Program-made: the position numbers and the translations under genes
Shown here: positions 56,358-64,000 of the stretch, in pieces
Numbering within the stretch: the first letter of the stretch is position 1
Layout: every line of letters begins with the position of its first letter
The notes under the pieces: model-generated
What the model saw: the letters and a program-made list of their open reading frames with translations, nothing else
Databases searched by the model: none
Told to the model about the DNA's origin: nothing
NCBI RefSeq assembly: GCF_003712195.1
Contig: NZ_RDSD01000001.1
Coordinates: 124,001 to 188,000 of the forward strand
Reading direction: 5' to 3'
From: Proteiniphilum sp. X52
Lineage (GTDB): Bacteria; Bacteroidota; Bacteroidia; Bacteroidales; Dysgonomonadaceae
DNA length: 64,000 nucleotides

Positions 56358-59300
56358 ATGAATACGCATTCGATTGAGAAAACAAAATCTCTCAATTATT
56401 ACAAATATATTCTAAAAATCATGAGGATAACCGTATTTTTTCTCTGTTTTAGTATCATGTTTTCTCATGCGGCCATAAGTCATTCACAGGAAGTGATGCT
56501 TTCCTTGAATTTAAAAGCGACAACAATAAAGGAAGCCTGCAAGGAGATTGAAAAACAAACCGGATTCGTATTTGTCTTTGCTGACAACACGGAAGCGGCA
56601 ACGGTTAAAAAAGTAGACATACAAGTGAATAATGAATCCATCACCGCCATAATGGACAAACTACTCTCCAACACCGACCTTACTTATAAGATATTGGATA
56701 AACAGGTTGTCATTTTGCATGGGAAAGCAAGTTCTGTCAATAGCACTGCTTCAACCTCCGTTTCAAGGGTAAATCAACAACGCTCTATCGAGGTGAGGGG
56801 GATTGTGCAAGATACTGAAGGCTCCCCCTTGCCGGGCGTGACAATTGTCGTGGAAGGATCGTCCAGGGGAGTGATTACCGATAACGACGGTGTTTACAGG
56901 ATTGACGTCCAGCCCACCGATAAATTGGTCTTCACTTTTGTGGGGTTGGAATCCCAAACCATCGAAGTCGACAACAGGCGCGCGATCGATGTCGTTATGC
57001 GGGAAAAGACAGATGAGTTGCAAGAGGTGACTATTGTCGCATATGGCAAGCAAAGGAAAGAGAGTGTGATCGGGGCAATATCGGGACTCTCTGTGGATGA
57101 TATAAAAATGCCGGCGGGAAAGTTGAGTACCGCGCTGGCCGGCCAGATTGCCGGCATCGTTTCCGTGCAGAGCACGGGAGAGCCCGGTTCTTCTTCGAAC
57201 TTCTGGATTCGAGGTATTAGTACTTTCGGTGACTATAACAAGCCATTGATCCTTGTCGATGGAATAGAGAGGGATTTAGATTTGGTAGACTCGGATGATA
57301 TCGAATCTTTCTCTATTCTAAAAGACGCGACAGCCACTGCGGTATATGGAGTGAGAGGCGCCAACGGAATTGTGCTGATAACAACCAAAAAGGGGAAGGA
57401 AAGTACCAAACCAGCTATCCAGGCGAAATTAGAATATGGCTATTCCAACCCGGTGAAACTGCCCAAGCTGGCGAATGCGGCGCAATGGATCGATTTTTAT
57501 AACGACGTGAACTATGATATATCCGGTTTTTATCCCATCTCCGCGGAGGAAAAAGAGAAGTACCTGGATGGATCGGATCCTGATTTGTATCCCAATGTGG
57601 ATTGGATGAAGGAAGTATTCAAGGAGGCGACTCCCAATTCCCGGGCTTCCGTGAGTGTGACCGGCGGAAGCAATATCTTCAAATATTATGTTTCCGGGAA
57701 TTTTTATAGGGAAGAGGGTATGTATGCCCCGATAAAAAACGATATTTATGATAATTCAGTGGCATTTAATAGGTTTAGTTTCCGCTCCAATATCGATGTG
57801 AGTATCACGAAATCCACCCTGCTTACCTTGAATCTGGCGAATCAATATGATACCAGAAACCGCCTGGGAGCTAATCATACCGATCTCTGGACAGGAGTCC
57901 TTCAAACGCCGGCAATCTCTTATCCTACCATATACTCCGATGGAAGCTATGCACGGATGAAGCCGTCCAATTCCCGGAATCCATACTATGACCTTAATTT
58001 TACCGGTTATTCACGCGATACTTGGTTCAACTCGCAATCCTTGATCAGCCTTACCCAGGACTTCTCCGATATAATCACGCCCGGCTTGACAGCAAATGTG
58101 AAGTTTTCTTGGGATGCGCAGAGCGCAAATGTCATTGATCAACGGAAAACACCCAGTACCTATTTTGCCCTAGGGCGCGATGAAGAAGGCTATTTGATTT
58201 TTGAAGAAACCAGGACAGGGAGTGATTACCTGCAATTAAACCGCACCAATAGCGGATGGAAGGCTACAGACTTTGAGGCCTCTGTCATCTATGACCGGGT
58301 CTTTAATCACCACCGTGTAGGATCTATGTTCCTGTTTAGCATGAGGCAACATACCAACGATTTTCCGGCGGACTTCATAGCAGCTATACCTAATAGAAAT
58401 ACCGGTATCGCGGGTCGCGCCACCTATTCGTTTAAGGATCGATATTTTATTGAAGGGAACTTTGGGTACAACGGATCTGAAAACTTCGCACCAAAACACA
58501 GGTTCGGGTTTTTCCCCTCCGTTGCCGTAGGTTATCTGGTAAGCAATGAAGATTATTTTCAATCATTGGTGTCGACAATACATCTTTTAAAATTAAAGAC
58601 TTCTTATGGCATTATCGGGAACGATCAGATTGGGGGAGATCGCCGGTTTGCATTTAATACCGAGATGAACGGGGATGCCGAGGGTTGGATTTTCGGCAGT
58701 TCCGGGCAAGCCTCATACACCGGTATTACAACGGGTCATCCCGGAAATCCGAATGTGGCATGGGAGGAAGCTAAGAAATTCAATTGCGGGCTTGAAATAG
58801 GCCTTTTCAATTCTTTAAGACTCGATTTGGATTATTTCTTTGAAAGGCGCGATGGCATATATATCCAACAAGAGAGCGTTCCCTCGATAGTGGGGAATAA
58901 TGTAAAGCAATATGTCAACTTGGGGAAAATGCAAAATCAGGGCTTCGATTCTTCCTTGGAGTTTTACAAATCATTTGGCGATCTGTTTGTATCTACCCGG
59001 GGAAATTTCACCTTTAACCGCAACAAGAAATTGTATGATGACAAGCCGACACCCACGTGGGCTTACCAGGAAGAGGTAAATACACCCCATCTCCAACAAA
59101 GGGGATTAATTGCTTTGGGTCTTTTCGAGTCGGAGGAAGAAATAGCCACCAGCCCCAGCCAGTCCGCGTTTGGAAAAGCAAGAGTGGGAGATATCAAATA
59201 CAAGGATATCAATGGGGACGGCGTAATTGACCAATTCGATTTTATTCCTATCGGTTATTCATCCATACCCGAAATAAGTTATGGTTTTGGCCCCAGCATC

Positions 59301-59759
59301 AGTTATAAAGGATTTGATGTTTCGGCATTCTTCCAGGGGGTTGCCAATGTGACAAAGTTTATCGAGGGTAACAGCATTTTTGGTTCAAGTGGCAATCTCC
59401 TTATTTCAGGACAAATATTCTCAGAGGTGGCCGATAAGAGGTGGACGCTCCGGGATCCAAATCCTCAGGCGGAATTTCCAAGATTATCAGTGGATATTAA
59501 CCATAATAACAGGCAACGCTCCACCTACTGGCAGCGTGACATGAGTTTTCTCAGACTCAAAAATGTCGAGCTCGGCTATACCCTGCCCAAAAAGGTTACC
59601 GAAAGGTTTGACATAAAAACTATAAGGTTCTATGTGACGGGAGTGAATCTCCTGACCTTTAGCCGTTTTAAGATGTGGGATCCCGAGTCGGGGGGGACCA
59701 CAGGCGGATCGTATCCCATGATGAAATCACTCAATTTAGGATTAAATATAAACTTTTAA
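56358..59759 (+). CDS. SusC/RagA family TonB-dependent transporter with STN domain
   Basis: 1133 residues. After an unusually long N-region, a signal sequence runs to about SHSQE (residue 45). An STN (secretin/TonB N-terminal) domain follows at ~48-120 (LNLKATTIKEACKEIEKQTGFVFVFA), then a carboxypeptidase-regulatory domain ~146-215, TonB box near EVTIVAYG (~223-230), plug with PLILVDGIERDLDL and SILKDATATAVYGVRGANGIVLITT, and the barrel ending LNLGLNINF. STN domains in such proteins usually signal to FecR-type anti-sigma factors, but no sigma/anti-sigma pair is next to it. SusD follows after three bases. A methionine at residue 22 (MRITVFFL) is an alternative start. Confidence 0.95.
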   Translation: MNTHSIEKTKSLNYYKYILKIMRITVFFLCFSIMFSHAAISHSQEVMLSLNLKATTIKEACKEIEKQTGFVFVFADNTEAATVKKVDIQVNNESITAIMDKLLSNTDLTYKILDKQVVILHGKASSVNSTASTSVSRVNQQRSIEVRGIVQDTEGSPLPGVTIVVEGSSRGVITDNDGVYRIDVQPTDKLVFTFVGLESQTIEVDNRRAIDVVMREKTDELQEVTIVAYGKQRKESVIGAISGLSVDDIKMPAGKLSTALAGQIAGIVSVQSTGEPGSSSNFWIRGISTFGDYNKPLILVDGIERDLDLVDSDDIESFSILKDATATAVYGVRGANGIVLITTKKGKESTKPAIQAKLEYGYSNPVKLPKLANAAQWIDFYNDVNYDISGFYPISAEEKEKYLDGSDPDLYPNVDWMKEVFKEATPNSRASVSVTGGSNIFKYYVSGNFYREEGMYAPIKNDIYDNSVAFNRFSFRSNIDVSITKSTLLTLNLANQYDTRNRLGANHTDLWTGVLQTPAISYPTIYSDGSYARMKPSNSRNPYYDLNFTGYSRDTWFNSQSLISLTQDFSDIITPGLTANVKFSWDAQSANVIDQRKTPSTYFALGRDEEGYLIFEETRTGSDYLQLNRTNSGWKATDFEASVIYDRVFNHHRVGSMFLFSMRQHTNDFPADFIAAIPNRNTGIAGRATYSFKDRYFIEGNFGYNGSENFAPKHRFGFFPSVAVGYLVSNEDYFQSLVSTIHLLKLKTSYGIIGNDQIGGDRRFAFNTEMNGDAEGWIFGSSGQASYTGITTGHPGNPNVAWEEAKKFNCGLEIGLFNSLRLDLDYFFERRDGIYIQQESVPSIVGNNVKQYVNLGKMQNQGFDSSLEFYKSFGDLFVSTRGNFTFNRNKKLYDDKPTPTWAYQEEVNTPHLQQRGLIALGLFESEEEIATSPSQSAFGKARVGDIKYKDINGDGVIDQFDFIPIGYSSIPEISYGFGPSISYKGFDVSAFFQGVANVTKFIEGNSIFGSSGNLLISGQIFSEVADKRWTLRDPNPQAEFPRLSVDINHNNRQRSTYWQRDMSFLRLKNVELGYTLPKKVTERFDIKTIRFYVTGVNLLTFSRFKMWDPESGGTTGGSYPMMKSLNLGLNINF

Positions 59760-59762
59760 ATC

Positions 59763-61625
59763 ATGATGACAAAGTCAATTAAATATACCATCCTTTCGGT
59801 AGTGGCATGCAGCATGCTGGTATCCTGCAGTAATTACCTGGATGTAAATCTACAGGGTAACCAGCTCACTATGGAAGAGACATTCTCAAAAAGAGCCACT
59901 GCTGAAAGGTACTTGGCGCATGTCTATTCTTATCTGTCTACCGGATTTGACATTTTGAACGGAGACTATAGTGTGGTATCCAGAAGTGACGAAGCGTTAT
60001 TGTCCTATACCTACGGAGCATGGAATAATTTCAGACAGGGGGCCTTTGGAGTGTCGAGCAATGATTATCATATTTGGGCCTCAAGGTATCAGGGTATAAG
60101 CCAGGCAACTATCTTTATGGATAATATTCTCAATGTGGAGGATCTGAGTGCTGAACAGAAAGTAATCATGAAGGCTGAGGCCCGTTTCTTGAGGGCTTAT
60201 TACTATTTTACCCTTTTAAGGCAGTATGGACCCGTATATGTATGGGGCGATCAAATGCCGGATCAGTTTATCGACGCCGAAACAGTCGACAGGCACACCG
60301 TTGAACAGAATGTGGACTTTATTCTCTCTGAATATGACAAGGCCATCTGGGATTTACCCGAGCAAAGAACATCCACTTCCGAATACGGGCGTATTACGAA
60401 AGGAACGGCCATGGCAGCCAAGGCGGAATTGTTGCTGTATGCGGCCCGTCCTCTGTTCAATGGCTGCGCGTTGTACCGGGGTGAGATGATGAACTTGTAT
60501 GGCGACTATTTGTTTCCTCAAACGCCCGATCCGAATAAATGGGATTTGGCGGCCAAGGCGGCTAAAGAGGTCATAGACTTGAAGATGTATGACCTGTATA
60601 ATTATCCCGGTGTGGTGGACCCGTTTGAAAAGGCGATGCGCTCGTATATGGGAGTGTTTTTCGAAAAATGGAACAATGAGGTCATCTGGGGAAAATGGGC
60701 ATCTGCCACTGAATATGGCGGTTTTTACCAAAGAGCCCTGCCCAGGACGTCAAGACTGCTCGGTGGAGGAAACTCGGGAACCGGAGCCTCCTTGAAATTG
60801 GTGGATACCTATCCTATGGCTTCCACAGGAAGATACCCTGTTACCGGCTATGATGGAGTAAGGCCGATCGTCGATCGATTATCCGGCTATGAAGCAACGG
60901 GTTTTACCGACAACTGGACACACCCGCTGGACAAATTCGCCACTTTTAAAGCCCACAACAGCCTGAAAGGGAGAGATGCCCGTTTCTATACATCGGTATT
61001 GGCCAACGGCATGTACTGGATTGAAAATTCCTTCCAAGGAACCATTCAATTGACATTTTTTAATGGGGGAACCGCCTCTTACTATTCTTCTCAGGAATGC
61101 CTGAAAAGCGGATTCTTATGGAGAAGGTTTAGTGATCCCGGGGCTGATGTGGGGAAATATGCCTATGGCAATATTGTGTGGCCTTACTACCGGTTGGCCG
61201 AAATCTATTTGAACTATGCGGAAGCATGTAATGAAAAGCCCGACAGGGACGAGGCCGAAGCATTGAAATATATGAATCTGGTACGTGCCCGAAGCGGTCT
61301 GAATAAGATTGAGGAAGCCTATCCGGAAGTGATCGGGAACCAAACTTTATTAAGAGAACTATTGCGGAAAGAGCGGATGGTGGAGTTGGCTTTTGAAGGC
61401 AAACGGTACTATGACGTGAGGACTTGGATGATTGCAGAGCAGGAGTTTAATTATCGTCCTCACACCTTGAATCTGGCCGCGACCAATTATGAAGATTCCT
61501 GGGAACGGGTGGATGACATGTTCGAACCCGGAAGACTGGTGTTTGAACCCAAGCACTATTTTCTTCCGATACATGAAAATCAACAGGCCGAGATGCGCAA
61601 TATTACGCAGAATTATGGATGGTAA
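59763..61625 (+). CDS. SusD/RagB family nutrient-binding lipoprotein
   Basis: 620 residues, lipobox MLVSC (C22). SusD marks: CSNYLDVNLQGNQLTMEETFSKRATAERYLAHVYSYL, KAEARFLRAYYYFTLLRQYGPVYVWGD, YYRLAEIYLNYAEACNEKPDRDEAEALKYMNLVRARSGL and RELLRKERMVELAFEGKRYYDVRTW. Pairs with the SusC gene three bases upstream and is presumably its extracellular lid. Sugar specificity is not evident. It is longer and diverged from the SusD of the first locus. Confidence 0.95.
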   Translation: MMTKSIKYTILSVVACSMLVSCSNYLDVNLQGNQLTMEETFSKRATAERYLAHVYSYLSTGFDILNGDYSVVSRSDEALLSYTYGAWNNFRQGAFGVSSNDYHIWASRYQGISQATIFMDNILNVEDLSAEQKVIMKAEARFLRAYYYFTLLRQYGPVYVWGDQMPDQFIDAETVDRHTVEQNVDFILSEYDKAIWDLPEQRTSTSEYGRITKGTAMAAKAELLLYAARPLFNGCALYRGEMMNLYGDYLFPQTPDPNKWDLAAKAAKEVIDLKMYDLYNYPGVVDPFEKAMRSYMGVFFEKWNNEVIWGKWASATEYGGFYQRALPRTSRLLGGGNSGTGASLKLVDTYPMASTGRYPVTGYDGVRPIVDRLSGYEATGFTDNWTHPLDKFATFKAHNSLKGRDARFYTSVLANGMYWIENSFQGTIQLTFFNGGTASYYSSQECLKSGFLWRRFSDPGADVGKYAYGNIVWPYYRLAEIYLNYAEACNEKPDRDEAEALKYMNLVRARSGLNKIEEAYPEVIGNQTLLRELLRKERMVELAFEGKRYYDVRTWMIAEQEFNYRPHTLNLAATNYEDSWERVDDMFEPGRLVFEPKHYFLPIHENQQAEMRNITQNYGW

Positions 61626-61661
61626 TAAAGTTACATCGACAAGAAAAAATATAATAATTGT

Positions 61662-63518
61662 ATGAAGAATAATATAAGACAAATCAGCTTTAGCCTGGTT
61701 ATCGCATCATTCCTTGGCATTCTCGTGCTTTCATGTGAAGACTACCGGATGAATAAAATGGTGGACGACCAGATCTATTTCTTGGAATTCGGCTTTGTCG
61801 CGAAAAATATTCCAACCCTCGAGAAATCCACCCTTGAATTGTATGTGATAAAAAGTGGAGTAGGACAACAGGGCGCGGAGGTGTACCTTGACATCGATCC
61901 GGATGCGTTGGCGGAGTATAATGCGGAAAACAGCACCTCTTACATGGTGTTGCCTCCGGAATATTATACACTGAAATCCAATAAACTGGTATTCCCGAAA
62001 GAGGGTTATAAGGACTTTTTTCAATTTGATCTTGATACCGATCGGATCAGTGCCTTGCAGGAGGACGGCGATACCTATGTGATACCATGCCGGTTAAGGG
62101 TGGAAAATTCTTCCATCGCATTTTCCAGCCCGGAGAGGGCAATCCTGCTGGTGTCTCCCGTAGTCATTGAGCCTTATGTGGAGTTTGTAAAGCAGATGGA
62201 TAGCATGGAGTATCCATTCTCGGTTGAAACGGTGGGCTATCACTTCGAACTACGTAAGACCTATGACTGGTCCGAAGAGGTCAGGGTAGAGATAGATCTC
62301 GACGAGGCGTTGATTGACGAGTATAATGCCGCGAACAACACCTCTTATACGCTATTGCCATCCGCCGTAATTGACAACATGACACCACCCTTTACGGCCG
62401 TGATACCGGGTAATGGGACTACTGTGAATTACCACCTCAATCTTGTGAAGGAGGGATTCCGGGATAGCAAAGGAAACTTCCTGTTTGGTGAGTTTATGTT
62501 GCCATTACGCATCACCGGTGTGTCGGCTAACAAGATCAATGAACGTAAATCGGTGTTCTTGTTGCAAGTCTCCTTTTCGCCCACAATATTGAATCCATTG
62601 GAACGTTGGGCCAAATTCAATGTGGGTGAATTGAACACCTTTGCCACAGGCGATGAGAAAACAGCGAGTGGCATGCTCTACCAGTATGGAAGAAACATAC
62701 CGCTTCCTCCCACAGGTAATATACCCATCGTAAGAGGTGTCACGTCTCCCACGGATCCGGGCACGTGGACCAACACCAACACCCTTCTCCTCCAACCGGG
62801 TAGCGCGGCCGGGAATGCCAACTGGTATTCCGAGGTAAGGACCGATCTGGATAGCTGGAAGAAGGTGGTGGCAGAGACAAACACGGCCAGCGGAGTACCT
62901 TCCACATACTTCGGCAGTAACGGTGGAGACCCTTGCCCTGCCGGGTGGCGTGTTCCAAAGATCAATGAATCCTATTCAATGATCTATGGAGGGACTGTCA
63001 ATTTCGTGACATTGACTGCGGCGAATGACGTGAGAGAGAATAATATCGATCTGTTGGGGAATAACCAGGTGGCTGATTATACGGCCGATTATAAGAAGAT
63101 AGATGCCACCACCGTGGTTGCCCTCCGGTTCAAAAACACGGTTTACGCCTCAGCTTTCCGTTACAAGCTGGTCGATTATCCCACAGCCGGATCCGCACAT
63201 ATAGAGATTACAGCCAAGTTGGTGCCCAACAGTGTTACCATTGGCGATGTGGAAACCTTCACAGGAAGCGATTGGGCCGACGCGGAGATTCGCTATATTC
63301 CTATCGTCGGATATCGGTTACATGCGAATGGCGCCGTTAATAGTTTGGCAAATTCCGGAAAAGAGACCTACTTCTGGGTGGATCAGGTGACTTCCCACAC
63401 CCAGACCATTTCGCATGGATTCGTCGGCTGGAATGCATCCAATCTTCAATTCGGAACAGGTATGCCTCGATATCGGAATACGGCAATTTGTGTTCGTTGC
63501 ATTAAAGATGATAAATAA
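61662..63518 (+). CDS. Surface lipoprotein with two DUF1735-like domains and C-terminal Fib_succ_major-like domain
   Basis: 618 residues, lipobox LVLSC (C25). Two similar segments follow: residues ~35-165 (LYVIKSGVGQQGAEVYLDIDPDALAEYNAENSTSYMVLPPEYY) and ~175-300 (RVEIDLDEALIDEYNAANNTSYTLLPSAV), each with the AEYNA.N.TSY motif of DUF1735. The C-terminal ~230 residues contain GDPCPAGWRVPKINE and end in NTAICVRCIKDDK, like the Fibrobacter paralogous domain found in many Bacteroidota surface proteins. It follows SusC/SusD by 36 bases and likely acts as a surface glycan-binding protein or adhesin. No catalytic motif. Confidence 0.78.
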   Translation: MKNNIRQISFSLVIASFLGILVLSCEDYRMNKMVDDQIYFLEFGFVAKNIPTLEKSTLELYVIKSGVGQQGAEVYLDIDPDALAEYNAENSTSYMVLPPEYYTLKSNKLVFPKEGYKDFFQFDLDTDRISALQEDGDTYVIPCRLRVENSSIAFSSPERAILLVSPVVIEPYVEFVKQMDSMEYPFSVETVGYHFELRKTYDWSEEVRVEIDLDEALIDEYNAANNTSYTLLPSAVIDNMTPPFTAVIPGNGTTVNYHLNLVKEGFRDSKGNFLFGEFMLPLRITGVSANKINERKSVFLLQVSFSPTILNPLERWAKFNVGELNTFATGDEKTASGMLYQYGRNIPLPPTGNIPIVRGVTSPTDPGTWTNTNTLLLQPGSAAGNANWYSEVRTDLDSWKKVVAETNTASGVPSTYFGSNGGDPCPAGWRVPKINESYSMIYGGTVNFVTLTAANDVRENNIDLLGNNQVADYTADYKKIDATTVVALRFKNTVYASAFRYKLVDYPTAGSAHIEITAKLVPNSVTIGDVETFTGSDWADAEIRYIPIVGYRLHANGAVNSLANSGKETYFWVDQVTSHTQTISHGFVGWNASNLQFGTGMPRYRNTAICVRCIKDDK

Positions 63519-63550
63519 ATTGGCATATAATGGATATTCTATTGATTAAG

Positions 63551-63590
63551 GAATAAGATTGCTGATAATCAGGCATCTAAAATCTTATTC
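63551..63590. repeat. 10-bp perfect inverted repeat after the PUL lipoprotein
   Basis: GAATAAGATT (63551-63560) and AATCTTATTC (63581-63590) are exact reverse complements with a 20-base loop, 33 bases after the stop of the lipoprotein gene. No T-tract. It could slow transcript decay or act as weak terminator between operon genes. Confidence 0.5.
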
Positions 63591-63622
63591 GATATGAACT
63601 CCAATGTATGATTATAAAATAA

Positions 63623-63813
63623 GAAACTGTTTTGAATTTTACGAGTAATTATTTTACGCTTATTTTTCCGCTCTTTCATATTGTTTTTTGCCCTTTTTTG
63701 CGCCTTTGAACTTTCATTTCTTTTAAGTAGCCCGCTACATTTCAATAAATGAAAATCCAAATCCATCAAAAAATGGCTAAAAAACAATGGATGAAAAAAT
63801 TCAAAACAGCTTC
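63623..63813. mobile_element. 191-bp MITE-like element with inverted ends and TAA duplication
   Basis: The left end GAAACTGTTTTGAATTTT (63623-63640) and the right end, read on the other strand as GAAGCTGTTTTGAATTTT, agree in 17 of 18 positions; weaker similarity (ATT.TTTT) continues at the same offset inside. TAA flanks both ends (63620-63622, 63814-63816), fitting the TNA target duplication known for part of the IS5 family. There is no transposase inside. The element sits between the surface lipoprotein and the oxidoreductase genes. One half is repeated at 17823-17922. Confidence 0.75.
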
Positions 63814-63835
63814 TAAGCAATCAAGTAACAATAGA

Positions 63836-64000
63836 ATGTTAAACAGAAGAGATTTTTTGAAGACAGCCGCCGCTACCGGGGTAGGATTGGCGGTAGCTAC
63901 AGAACAGGTTTTCCCGCGTTCCTCCCGTAAAACACCCACACCCAAAGCAAAAGAAAACGTGTCTATTGCCGTGATAGGGGTGGGTAACAGGGGGAGGCAT
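63836..64000 (+). CDS. Tat-exported Gfo/Idh/MocA family oxidoreductase, 3' end outside window
   Basis: The ATG at 63836 gives MLNRRDFLKTAAATGVGLAV, a twin-arginine signal peptide, then a linker and SIAVIGVGNRGRH, the start of the NAD(P)-binding Rossmann fold. The rest is outside the window. Many such Bacteroidota proteins act on sugars or glycosides and include GH109 enzymes; context in a SusC/SusD locus fits. The frame stays open upstream to an ATG at 63749 inside the MITE-like element, adding 29 lysine-rich residues, which would hide the twin-arginine motif deeper in the chain; the internal start is preferred. Confidence 0.75.
   Translation, partial: MLNRRDFLKTAAATGVGLAVATEQVFPRSSRKTPTPKAKENVSIAVIGVGNRGRH

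Overview
The window is a stretch of a Bacteroidales-type chromosome (phylum Bacteroidota). The evidence is two SusC/SusD pairs, a hybrid two-component regulator, a viroplasmin-type RNase H, lipoboxes of the Bacteroidota kind, and promoters of the TTTG-N20-TAnnTTTG type in front of glyA, recG and (more weakly) the tyrosine phenol-lyase gene. The exact genus cannot be fixed from the sequence alone; gene content would fit a Dysgonomonadaceae or Porphyromonadaceae relative.

Layout. 1-1.7 kb: the 5' part of a tandem glycosyltransferase gene and the decayed 3' end of an IS5-like transposase, the edge of a surface-polysaccharide or mobile region. 1.9-10.4 kb: housekeeping and envelope genes (rnhA, a small membrane protein, a secreted C1 peptidase, murF, a metallophosphoesterase, a TonB-receptor-like barrel, trmD). 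10.6-17.7 kb: nucleotide-sugar genes, rfbA-rfbC-rfbB for the dTDP-rhamnose branch (no rfbD between them) and gmd-fcl for GDP-fucose, with a tyrosine phenol-lyase gene between. 17.8-21.4 kb: an AT-rich acquired segment with a 100-bp repeat, a broken tyrosine integrase and a secreted erythromycin-esterase-fold protein. 21.5-25.2 kb: glyA and recG.

25.2-46.4 kb is a polysaccharide utilisation locus (PUL). Eight minus-strand genes run from one GH78 alpha-L-rhamnosidase to another, with a GH99/71-like lipoprotein, SusC, SusD, a discoidin-domain surface lipoprotein, an SGNH esterase and a cytoplasmic-looking sugar isomerase between them. A divergent hybrid two-component regulator sits next to the first gene across a control region holding three copies of a 10-bp motif. 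The most economical reading is import and breakdown of a rhamnose-bearing, probably esterified glycan. 46.5-53.4 kb: envelope genes (a DUF5686 protein and a tandem pair of DUF3857/transglutaminase proteins, the second of which seems catalytically dead). 53.5-64 kb: a second glycan locus with a GH92 glycosidase on the minus strand, then SusC (with STN domain), SusD, a DUF1735-type surface lipoprotein, and the start of a Tat-exported Gfo/Idh/MocA oxidoreductase cut by the window end.

The most novel-looking signal is a 191-bp MITE-like element at 63623-63813 (17/18 inverted ends, TAA target duplication). Half of it recurs, inverted, at 17823-17922 with 95% identity, and a 24-nt piece recurs at 53408. 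The repeated half carries a short conserved reading frame that in one place runs in frame into the Tat signal of the downstream oxidoreductase. No CRISPR array, tRNA or rRNA was recognised.
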